Shown in pieces: positions 6,908 through 12,844 of a DNA stretch of 14,342 nt. How positions within the stretch are numbered: the first letter of the stretch is position 1; each line of letters starts with the position of its first letter. The notes beneath the pieces were generated by a model, which did not search any database, had not been told where the DNA came from, and saw only the letters and a program-made list of their open reading frames with translations. A program made the position numbers and the translations under genes. The stretch comes from Deltaproteobacteria bacterium (GTDB taxonomy: Bacteria > Desulfobacterota > Desulfomonilia > UBA1062): assembly GCA_023230665.1 (NCBI GenBank), contig JALNWY010000069.1, positions 1 through 14,342 on the forward strand, given 5' to 3'.

Positions 6908-7450
6908 ATGTCTAGAATTGGAAAGATGCCCATTGCCATCCCCAAGGGGGTGACGGTAGCCATAAACGACGGCACTATTCACGTGAAAGGCCCCAAGGGC
7001 GAGCTGAGCAGGAAGCTCGTGGGAAACCTCGACCTCAAGATCGAGAGCGACACCCTGTTTTTCACGACCAGAGACGATGAGACGCAGACACAGGCGTACC
7101 ACGGGCTCATGAGGACGCTGACGAACAACATGGTGGTGGGTGTCACCGAGGGGTTCGCCAAGAAGCTCAAGATCACGGGCGTTGGATATCGGGGTGAAAT
7201 GAAGGGAAACACGCTGGTACTGAACGTGGGCTATTCGAATCCGGTCGAATACCCCCTGCCCCAGAGCGTGAGCGGGACCGTGTCCAAAGACGGGGTGATC
7301 GAGCTCACCAGCATCGACAAGGAACTTGTGGGCGATATTGCGGCCCGCATCCGGAAGATTCGCAAGCCCGACGCATACAAGGGCAAGGGCATCCGCTACA
7401 TCGATGAGGTGGTGAGGCTCAAGCCGGGCAAGAGCGCTGCAAAGGGCTAA
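6908..7450 (+). CDS. rplF: 50S ribosomal protein L6
   Basis: The 180-residue product opens MSRIGKMPIAIPKGV and carries two L6 repeats, with the second ending in the signature KIRKPDAYKGKGIRY. L6 lies near the sarcin-ricin loop and the factor-binding site of the large subunit. GAGGAG at 6895-6900 gives 7 bases of spacing to the ATG. It is followed by the longest gene-free gap in the window, 35 bases, which contains a U-rich run and the rplR ribosome binding site. Confidence 0.99.
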   Translation: MSRIGKMPIAIPKGVTVAINDGTIHVKGPKGELSRKLVGNLDLKIESDTLFFTTRDDETQTQAYHGLMRTLTNNMVVGVTEGFAKKLKITGVGYRGEMKGNTLVLNVGYSNPVEYPLPQSVSGTVSKDGVIELTSIDKELVGDIAARIRKIRKPDAYKGKGIRYIDEVVRLKPGKSAAKG

Positions 7451-7485
7451 TGCTTTTTATTCTCAAAGGGTAAGGAGAAACCGAA

Positions 7486-7845
7486 GTGAGCAAGAACGCC
7501 AAGGAAGCTCGTGAATATCGGAAGCTACGGATCCGCAAAAAGGTGCAAGGCACGCCCGAGAGGCTGCGCCTGAGCGTATACCGCGGGAACACGAATATCT
7601 ACAGCCAGATCATCGACGACATCAAGGGCGTGACCCTGGTAGCCGCATCATCTCAGAGCCCCGAACTCAAGGGCAAGGTCAAGGGTTTCACCATCGAGAC
7701 CGCCAAACAGGTGGGCGAGCTTCTAGCTCAGAAGGCAAAGGCGGCCGGCATCGAACAGGTGGTGTTCGACCGCGGCGGATACAGATATCACGGCAAGGTC
7801 AAGGCCCTTTCGGAGGGTGCACGGTCCGGGGGACTGAAGTTCTAA
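7486..7845 (+). CDS. rplR: 50S ribosomal protein L18
   Basis: The 119-residue product starts with GTG, behind AAGGAG at 7472-7477 with 8 bases of spacing. The basic N-terminus is followed by ERLRLSVYRGNTNIYSQIIDD and the C-terminal VVFDRGGYRYHGKVKAL, typical of L18. Together with L5 it binds 5S rRNA and anchors it in the central protuberance. The ending SEGARSGGLKF is a slight variant of the common form ending AREAGLEF. A 16-base spacer leads to rpsE. Confidence 0.99.
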   Translation: MSKNAKEAREYRKLRIRKKVQGTPERLRLSVYRGNTNIYSQIIDDIKGVTLVAASSQSPELKGKVKGFTIETAKQVGELLAQKAKAAGIEQVVFDRGGYRYHGKVKALSEGARSGGLKF

Positions 7846-7861
7846 GGTAAGGAGACGAGCG

Positions 7862-8374
7862 TTGGCCAGGATAGACAGAGATAGCTTTGTTGAAGAGTCC
7901 GAACAGTTCATTGATAAGGTAGTATACATCAACCGCGTCGCCAAGGTCGTGAAAGGCGGCAAGCGGTTCCGTTTCAGCGCGCTGGTGGTCGTGGGTGACG
8001 GAAACGGCCGCGTGGGCCATGGCATCGGAAAGGCAAAGGAAGTGGCCACGAGCATCCGCAAGGGGTTCGAGGTGGCGAAGAAGACCATGGTGCCCGTTTC
8101 CATCATCGAAGGCACGGTCCCCCATGCCATCGTCGGCGAGTTCGGCTCATCCAAGGTGGTTCTCAAGCCGGCTCCTCCGGGAACCGGCGTCATCGCCGGC
8201 AATGCAGTCAGGGCTGTCCTGGAAGCGGCGGGCCTCAAGAACGTGGTGGCCAAGACCCTGGGTTCAAGGAATCACAACAACGTCATCAGGGCAACCTTCG
8301 AGGCCCTGCTCAACATGGAGACAAGGGAATCGGTCGAGGCCAAGCGGGGGATCTCCCTGAGACCTGCGAAGTGA
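7862..8374 (+). CDS. rpsE: 30S ribosomal protein S5
   Basis: The 170-residue product starts at TTG 7862, behind AAGGAG at 7849-7854 with 7 bases of spacing; no ATG near it would give the conserved N-terminus. The dsRBD-like domain is clear at residues 31-60 (KGGKRFRFSALVVVGDGNGR, then VGHGIGKAKE), followed by the C-terminal S5 domain (LKPAPPGTGVIAGNAVRAVL). The loop before residue 31, where spectinomycin resistance changes occur in E. coli, looks normal. S5 meets S4 at the interface that affects decoding accuracy. The stop is followed by six T bases and the rpmD ribosome binding site. Confidence 0.99.
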   Translation: MARIDRDSFVEESEQFIDKVVYINRVAKVVKGGKRFRFSALVVVGDGNGRVGHGIGKAKEVATSIRKGFEVAKKTMVPVSIIEGTVPHAIVGEFGSSKVVLKPAPPGTGVIAGNAVRAVLEAAGLKNVVAKTLGSRNHNNVIRATFEALLNMETRESVEAKRGISLRPAK

Positions 8375-8385
8375 TTTTTTAAGGA
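8374..8385 (+). promoter_or_regulatory. U-rich SD element before rpmD (ATTTTTTAAGGA)
   Basis: The 12 bases ATTTTTTAAGGA occur here and again, identically, at 11766-11777 before rpsK. The U run directly upstream of an SD core resembles a ribosomal protein S1 binding site that enhances translation. No GC-rich stem precedes the T run, so it is not an intrinsic terminator. Here the AAGGA lies 16 bases from the rpmD GTG, and a nearer GAGG at 8389-8392 may do the pairing. The function is inference. Confidence 0.4.
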
Positions 8386-8401
8386 AGCGAGGATAACTAC
8401 G

Positions 8402-8584
8402 GTGGCTGACAAGATCAAGATAACACTGAGCCGGTCGGTAATCGGCGGTACAAAGGATCAGAAGGAGACGGTCAAGGCGCTCGGCCTGAAAAAGCGCGGC
8501 AGGTCGGTGATACTGCCCGACAACGCGGCGACAAGGGGTGCCATCGGAAAGGTCTCGCACCTGCTTTCCTGGGAGGAGCAATAA
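8402..8584 (+). CDS. rpmD: 50S ribosomal protein L30
   Basis: The 60-residue product starts with GTG and reads MADKIKITLSRSVIGGTKDQ, then the conserved KETVKALGLKKRGRSVILPD. This is the small bacterial L30, a ferredoxin-like fold that binds 23S and contacts 5S rRNA regions. GAGG at 8389-8392 lies 9 bases before the GTG. The C-terminus (GKVSHLLSWEEQ) is the usual end of the family. Two bases separate its stop from the rplO start. Confidence 0.97.
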   Translation: MADKIKITLSRSVIGGTKDQKETVKALGLKKRGRSVILPDNAATRGAIGKVSHLLSWEEQ

Positions 8585-8586
8585 TC

Positions 8587-9033
8587 ATGATCAATCTGTC
8601 AAACCTGAAGCCGGCTCCCGGCTCCAGAAAGAAGACCAAGCGTTTGGGCAGGGGAGACGCAACCGGGCAGGGCGGGACGAGCGGCCGGGGCCACAAGGGC
8701 CAGAAGGCCAGGTCGGGCGGCAAGGTCCCCGCATACTTCGAGGGCGGACAGATGCCCATCTACCGCAGGCTCCCCAAGAGAGGATTCAAGAACCCCTTCC
8801 GAAAGGAGTATGCGGTGATCAACATACAGGATCTTGTCGGCTTTGAGCCGGGAAGCGTGGTCGATATCGCGGCCCTCAAAGAGAGGGGGATGATCCGGTC
8901 TACGGATACGGCCGTGAAGCTGCTGGCCGAGGGCGAGCTCACCGTGGCGCTCACCGTGAAGCTGGACAAGGCCTCTCAGGCCGCCCTCGAGAAGATCCGC
9001 AGTGCCGGCGGTACTTTCGAGACCTTGTTGTAA
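8587..9033 (+). CDS. rplO: 50S ribosomal protein L15
   Basis: The 148-residue product starts MINLSNLKPAPGSRKKTKR. It has the long glycine-rich, basic N-terminal extension that threads into 23S rRNA (GRGDATGQGGTSGRGHKGQK) and the C-terminal globular domain (ALEKIRSAGGTFETLL). The first glycine-rich run has GQGGTSGRG where GKGKTSGRG is more usual, a minor difference. GGAGGAG at 8572-8578 is a strong ribosome binding site inside rpmD. secY follows after 10 bases, with its ribosome binding site touching the rplO stop. Confidence 0.99.
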   Translation: MINLSNLKPAPGSRKKTKRLGRGDATGQGGTSGRGHKGQKARSGGKVPAYFEGGQMPIYRRLPKRGFKNPFRKEYAVINIQDLVGFEPGSVVDIAALKERGMIRSTDTAVKLLAEGELTVALTVKLDKASQAALEKIRSAGGTFETLL

Positions 9034-9043
9034 GGAGTGATAC

Positions 9044-10354
9044 GTGGCATACGGCTTTGATAACATCGGCAAGGTCCCCGAGCTTCAGAAACGCCTCCTG
9101 TTTACGCTGCTCATGCTCTTCGTCTACCGGATCGGCATTCACATTCCCACTCCGGGGATCGATTCCGCCATCATGGTGGAATGGTTCGAGCAGCAGCGGG
9201 GGACCCTGCTGGGCATGTTCGACATGTTCGCAGGCGGGGGTTTAAGGAGCCTGTCGATCTTTGCTCTGGGCATCATGCCCTATATCAGCGCCTCCATTAT
9301 CGTGCAGCTGCTGGGCATGGTCCATCCCACCTTTGAGCAGCTCCAGAAGGAGGGGGCCGCCGGAAGACACAAGCTCACCCAGTACACCCGCTACCTCACC
9401 GTGGCGCTGTGCCTGATCCAGAGCTACTTCATGGCCTTTGGCGTGGAGCAGATGAGCGGCCCTGCGGGCGAGCCCGTGGTGCTGTTTCCGGGCTGGGGAT
9501 TCAGATTGACCGCCATGATCACCATGACGACCGGCACCTGCTTCCTCATGTGGCTGGGCGAGCAGATCACGGAGCGCGGCATCGGCAACGGCATATCGCT
9601 CATCATCTTTGCCGGCATCGTGGCCCAGCTGCCCGTGGCTATCTACAACAGTGTCCGACTCACCAGCACGGGCGAGCTGCCCATCTTCCTGCTGCTCTTC
9701 CTGGTGGTGTTCATGCTGGCGGTGGTGGCGGGCATCGTATTCATGGAAACGGCCCAGCGCAGGATCCCGATCCAGTATCCCAAGCAGATCCGAGGCAGGC
9801 GCGTTTACGGCGGACAGAGCACCCATCTGCCCCTGAAGATCAATGTCTCGGGCGTGATCCCGCCCATATTCGCTTCGTCCATCATTGTGTTTCCGGCGAC
9901 CATTGCCCAGTTCTTCCCGAACATTGCGTTCATGAGGACCCTGGCGGAGGCGATGAACCCTGGCGGGCTGCTGTATAACGTAATCTTCGTGGCGGCCATA
10001 GTCTTCTTCACCTACTTCTATACCGCGGTCGTGTTCAACCCGGTGGATGTGTCGGAAAATCTGAAGAAGCATGGCGGGTACGTGCCAGGCATCCGGCCCG
10101 GAAAGGCGACAGCCGAGTATCTCGACAAGGTGCTTTCCCGGCTTACCCTGGTGGGCGCCGTCTACCTGTCCGTGGTCTGCGTGCTCCCCATGATTCTGAT
10201 CTCGCGGGCGAACGTGCCGTTCTACTTTGGCGGCACCTCGCTGCTCATCGTGATTGGCGTGTCGCTGGACACCATGTCCCAGATAGAGTCTCATCTGATC
10301 TCCCGGCAATATGACGGCCTGCTCAAGAGCGGCCGCATCAAGTCCAGGAGATAG
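9044..10354 (+). CDS. secY: Preprotein translocase subunit SecY
   Basis: The 436-residue inner-membrane protein is the pore of the Sec translocon; with SecE and SecG it passes unfolded proteins across or into the membrane. Ten hydrophobic segments can be placed at roughly residues 18-36, 73-92, 116-136, 154-174, 183-203, 213-234, 269-290, 311-333, 367-388 and 393-410. The plug region is near 60-72, ITERGIGNGIS (175-185) is the signature motif, and the cytosolic loop with GIRPGKAT (349-356) contacts ribosome and SecA. The start is GTG 9044; AAGGAG at 9032-9037 overlaps the rplO stop. Translation is likely coupled to rplO. Confidence 0.99.
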   Translation: MAYGFDNIGKVPELQKRLLFTLLMLFVYRIGIHIPTPGIDSAIMVEWFEQQRGTLLGMFDMFAGGGLRSLSIFALGIMPYISASIIVQLLGMVHPTFEQLQKEGAAGRHKLTQYTRYLTVALCLIQSYFMAFGVEQMSGPAGEPVVLFPGWGFRLTAMITMTTGTCFLMWLGEQITERGIGNGISLIIFAGIVAQLPVAIYNSVRLTSTGELPIFLLLFLVVFMLAVVAGIVFMETAQRRIPIQYPKQIRGRRVYGGQSTHLPLKINVSGVIPPIFASSIIVFPATIAQFFPNIAFMRTLAEAMNPGGLLYNVIFVAAIVFFTYFYTAVVFNPVDVSENLKKHGGYVPGIRPGKATAEYLDKVLSRLTLVGAVYLSVVCVLPMILISRANVPFYFGGTSLLIVIGVSLDTMSQIESHLISRQYDGLLKSGRIKSRR

Positions 10355-10383
10355 CTGATAAAATTCATTCGAGGGAGAACGTT

Positions 10384-11028
10384 ATGAACATTATCTTAAT
10401 CGGGCCTCCGGGCGCAGGGAAAGGAACTCAGGCAAAGAGGATGATCGATCGTTTGGGCGTTCCCCAGATTTCCACGGGCGACATGTTCAGGGCCGCCGTG
10501 AAGGAAGGCTCTCCCATGGGGAAAAAGGCCAAGGAATATATGGATAAGGGCGCGCTTGTGCCTGACGACGTGGTCATCGGCGTCGTGAAGGAGCGTTTTG
10601 AGAAGCCGGACACCAAGAAGGGCTTCATCCTGGACGGGTTTCCCAGGACCCTGGAGCAGGCACAAGCACTTGACAAGCTGCTGAGCGATCTGGGAAGCAG
10701 GCTCGACCATGTGGTGGTCATCGAGGTGCCGGATGACCACCTGGTGGGCAGGCTCACGGGAAGGCGTACCTGCAGAGGCTGCGGGTATATGCACCACGTG
10801 GAGTTCGATCCGCCGAAGAAAGAGGGCGTGTGCGACAAGTGCAGCGGCGAGCTCTATCTGCGTGATGACGACAAGGAGGCGACCATCAGGGATCGTCTTT
10901 CCACCTATCACGCACAGACCTCGCCCCTCATCGACTACTACAGCAAAAGCGGGATCGTCAGGAAGATCGACGGAACAAGGAGCATGGAAGAAGTGAACAA
11001 GGCGATTTTTCAGTCAATAGGGGTTTAA
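10384..11028 (+). CDS. adk: Adenylate kinase, long zinc-type LID
   Basis: The 214-residue cytoplasmic enzyme interconverts ATP plus AMP and two ADP. The P-loop is GPPGAGKGT (7-15), followed by the AMP-binding motifs STGDMFR (30-36) and LDGFPRT (83-89). The LID domain carries four cysteines at 130, 133, 150 and 153, so it is the zinc-binding form known from Bacillus, not the Cys-free form of E. coli. AGGGAG at 10372-10377 lies 6 bases before the ATG. Its place after secY is standard, but the map gene that often follows adk is absent; infA starts 7 bases later. Confidence 0.99.
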   Translation: MNIILIGPPGAGKGTQAKRMIDRLGVPQISTGDMFRAAVKEGSPMGKKAKEYMDKGALVPDDVVIGVVKERFEKPDTKKGFILDGFPRTLEQAQALDKLLSDLGSRLDHVVVIEVPDDHLVGRLTGRRTCRGCGYMHHVEFDPPKKEGVCDKCSGELYLRDDDKEATIRDRLSTYHAQTSPLIDYYSKSGIVRKIDGTRSMEEVNKAIFQSIGV

Positions 11029-11035
11029 GGCAGGT

Positions 11036-11251
11036 ATGGCGAAAGACGTAATCGAGACCGAAGGGGTGGTAATCGAGCCCCTTCCCAATGCCATGTTCAA
11101 GGTCCAGCTCGAGAACGGCCACCAGATTCTTGCTCACATATCCGGGAAAATGCGCATGCACTACATACGGATTCTGCCGGGCGACAAGGTGCAGGTAGAG
11201 ATTTCGCCCTATGACCTGACCAAGGGCAGGATAGTATACAGATCGAAATGA
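11036..11251 (+). CDS. infA: Translation initiation factor IF-1
   Basis: The 71-residue product is a single S1/OB-fold domain that occupies the A site of the 30S subunit during initiation with IF2 and IF3. It reads closely against E. coli IF1 (72 residues), being one residue shorter near the N-terminus. The motifs LENGHQILAHISGKMR and YIRILPGDKVQVEISPYDL are clear, and it ends KGRIVYRSK. The ATG follows TTTAAGGCAGGT, with AAGG overlapping the adk stop. It takes the position where map would be expected to intervene. Confidence 0.99.
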   Translation: MAKDVIETEGVVIEPLPNAMFKVQLENGHQILAHISGKMRMHYIRILPGDKVQVEISPYDLTKGRIVYRSK

Positions 11252-11266
11252 TAATGGGGACGTGAG

Positions 11267-11380
11267 ATGAAAGTAAATGCATCGGTTAAAAAGCGTTGTC
11301 GCGACTGCAAGATCATCAAGAGGCATGGTGTCATCCGTGTCATCTGCAAGAACCCGCGGCACAATCAGAGACAAGGATAA
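11267..11380 (+). CDS. rpmJ: 50S ribosomal protein L36, zinc-ribbon form
   Basis: This 37-residue gene is short enough to be missed by length filters. It reads MKVNASVKKRCRDCKIIKRH, then GVIRVICKNPRHNQRQG, the typical L36 of bacteria that keep zinc. The ligands are Cys11, Cys14, Cys27 and His32. L36 is a late-assembling protein that ties 23S rRNA helices together. It lies 15 bases after infA and 14 bases before rpsM. The stop codon is part of AAGGAGG, the rpsM ribosome binding site, so the two are probably coupled. Confidence 0.97.
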   Translation: MKVNASVKKRCRDCKIIKRHGVIRVICKNPRHNQRQG

Positions 11381-11394
11381 GGAGGCTTAAGAAA

Positions 11395-11763
11395 GTGGCA
11401 AGGATTGCAGGGGTTGACTTACCTCGGAACAAGCGCATCGATGTTGCTTTGACCTATATCTACGGCATTGGAAACACTCGATCGAAAGAAATATTGACAA
11501 GTCTGGATATAGACCCTTCCAAAAAGAGCGATGATATCACCGAGCAGGAGATTGCCGGAATCAGAGATTACATCGACAAGAACCTCACGGTGGAAGGTGA
11601 CCTGAGGCGCGAAGTCACCATGAACATCAGAAGGCTCATGGACATCGCGAGCTATCGGGGATTGAGACATCGGAAAGGTCTGCCGGTACGCGGCCAGCAT
11701 ACGCACAATAACGCCCGGACGAGGAAAGGTCCGAGGCGGCTGGTCGTCGGCCGGAAGAAATAA
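11395..11763 (+). CDS. rpsM: 30S ribosomal protein S13
   Basis: The 122-residue product starts at GTG 11395, which gives MARIAGVDLPRNKRIDVAL and follows AAGGAGG at 11379-11385 with 9 bases of spacing. A longer reading from 11296 would run through rpmJ in another frame and is rejected. The helix-hairpin-helix region is YGIGNTRSKEIL (23-34). The C-terminal tail includes RGLRHRKGLPVRGQ and NARTRKGPRR and reaches the P-site tRNA. S13 contacts L5 in bridge B1b. It opens the alpha block, with only 14 bases upstream and so no room for the E. coli S4-responsive pseudoknot. Confidence 0.98.
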   Translation: MARIAGVDLPRNKRIDVALTYIYGIGNTRSKEILTSLDIDPSKKSDDITEQEIAGIRDYIDKNLTVEGDLRREVTMNIRRLMDIASYRGLRHRKGLPVRGQHTHNNARTRKGPRRLVVGRKK

Positions 11764-11765
11764 GC

Positions 11766-11777
11766 ATTTTTTAAGGA
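11766..11777 (+). promoter_or_regulatory. U-rich SD element before rpsK (ATTTTTTAAGGA)
   Basis: This is the second identical copy of the 12-base sequence found at 8374-8385. It runs straight into AAGGAG (11773-11778), which lies 9 bases before the rpsK ATG, so here it clearly is the ribosome binding site. The six U bases may bind ribosomal protein S1. No stem precedes the T run, which argues against termination between rpsM and rpsK. Confidence 0.5.
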
Positions 11778-11787
11778 GATCATTTTC

Positions 11788-12174
11788 ATGGCCAGGCAGA
11801 GAACAGGAAAGAAAAAGGTCAAGAAAGACATCCCCGAAGGGGTTGTCCATATCCAGGCTACCTTCAACAATACGATCATCACCATATCGGATCCGCAGGG
11901 CAACACCCTGGCATGGTCCACGGCAGGCTCTCAGGGGTTCAAGGGCTCCCGGAAATCGACGCCGTTTGCCGCGCAGATGGCGGCCCAGGAGGCGTGCAAG
12001 AAGGCCCAGGAGTATGGCGTGAAGAGCGCATTCGCCTATATCAAGGGCCCGGGCAGCGGGCGCGAGTCCGCGCTGAGGGCTGTCAATGCGAGCGGCATCC
12101 GGATCACCGGTATCAAGGACGTGACCCCAGTTCCGCACAACGGATGCAGGCCACCGAAGAAGAGAAGGGTTTAA
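11788..12174 (+). CDS. rpsK: 30S ribosomal protein S11
   Basis: The 128-residue product has the family length. Motifs include VVHIQATFNNTIITISDPQG, the segment STPFAAQMAAQEACKKA, and IKGPGSGRESALRAVNASG. It ends with the conserved PVPHNGCRPPKKRRV, which includes the Asn-Gly pair that is converted to isoaspartate in E. coli S11. The protein forms the platform of the small subunit near the mRNA exit. Its ribosome binding site is AAGGAG at 11773-11778. rpsD follows after 17 bases. Confidence 0.99.
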   Translation: MARQRTGKKKVKKDIPEGVVHIQATFNNTIITISDPQGNTLAWSTAGSQGFKGSRKSTPFAAQMAAQEACKKAQEYGVKSAFAYIKGPGSGRESALRAVNASGIRITGIKDVTPVPHNGCRPPKKRRV

Positions 12175-12191
12175 TATAAGGAGGATCAGTC

Positions 12192-12818
12192 TTGGCGAGA
12201 TATACAGGCCCTGTTTGTAAGGTTTGTCGGAGAGAGGGCGGAAAGCTCTTTCTCAAAGGACAGCGATGCTATACCGATAAGTGCGCCATCGTGACACGGG
12301 AGAACCCCCCGGGACAGCATGGCCAGGGGAGAATCCGCACCAGTGAATATCGCATTCATCTGCGCGAGAAGCAGAAGGTCCGCAGCACCTACGGGCTTTC
12401 GGAGTCACAGTTCAAGCGCTACTACGAGATAGCCAGAAGCCAGCGCGGGGCTACGGGTGAAAACCTGTTGGTGCTCCTGGAGAGGCGGCTCGACAACATC
12501 GTGTACCGCAGCGGATTCACCACCTCGCGTGCAGAGGCCCGGCAGCTCATCGATCACGGCCATTTCCGGGTGAACAGCCGCAAGACGGATATTCCTTCGT
12601 ACCTCGTCAAGGCGGGCGACGTCATCGAGGTGAAAGAGAAGAGCAAGACCCTTCATGCCATCGTGGAGGCCCTGGAGATAAGGGAGCAGCGCGGATCGGC
12701 CGAGTGGATCGAGGTCGATGCCAATGCGCGGAAGGCGACCGTCAAGGCCCTGCCCGAGAGGAAAGATCTGCCCATGGCCGTCGAGGAAAGGCTGATCGTT
12801 GAGTTCTATTCAAAATAA
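12192..12818 (+). CDS. rpsD: 30S ribosomal protein S4, zinc-binding form
   Basis: The 208-residue product starts at TTG 12192, 6 bases after the strong AAGGAGGA at 12178-12185; the frame gives the expected MARYTGPVCKVCRREGGKLF. Cys9, Cys12, Cys26 and Cys31 form a zinc knuckle in the arrangement known from Thermus thermophilus S4, which E. coli S4 lacks. The S4 RNA-binding domain lies at about residues 97-150 (ERRLDNIVYRSGFTTSRAEA). S4 starts assembly of the 16S 5' domain and meets S5 at the accuracy interface. The zinc site marks this as the housekeeping C+ form. Confidence 0.99.
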   Translation: MARYTGPVCKVCRREGGKLFLKGQRCYTDKCAIVTRENPPGQHGQGRIRTSEYRIHLREKQKVRSTYGLSESQFKRYYEIARSQRGATGENLLVLLERRLDNIVYRSGFTTSRAEARQLIDHGHFRVNSRKTDIPSYLVKAGDVIEVKEKSKTLHAIVEALEIREQRGSAEWIEVDANARKATVKALPERKDLPMAVEERLIVEFYSK

Positions 12819-12844
12819 CAAACTTCTAAAGGCAAGGTAAGAGG

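Noticed and set aside
7437..7460. Possible terminator hairpin at the rplF-rplR junction (AAAGGGC, TAAT loop, GCTTTTT)
   Set aside because: The stem needs two G-U pairs, is mostly A-T, and uses the T run as its own 3' arm, so no free U tract remains.
8375..8380. T6 run after the rpsE stop as an intrinsic terminator
   Set aside because: No GC-rich stem precedes it. It is better explained as the U-rich part of a translation start region.
9242..10309. 355-codon open frame on the minus strand opposite secY
   Set aside because: It is a mirror of the secY coding frame, rich in His, Gln, Asp and Gly as antisense of membrane-protein codons usually is. It has no recognisable domain.
10336..10364. Possible promoter before adk with a TAAAAT -10-like hexamer at 10359-10364
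   Set aside because: The hexamer at the expected -35 position is CATCAA, unlike TTGACA. A single A/T-rich hexamer is not enough to call a promoter.
11296..11394. Upstream extension of the S13 frame to 11296
   Set aside because: The region is the rpmJ coding sequence read in a different frame. The GTG at 11395 with AAGGAGG fits the family start.
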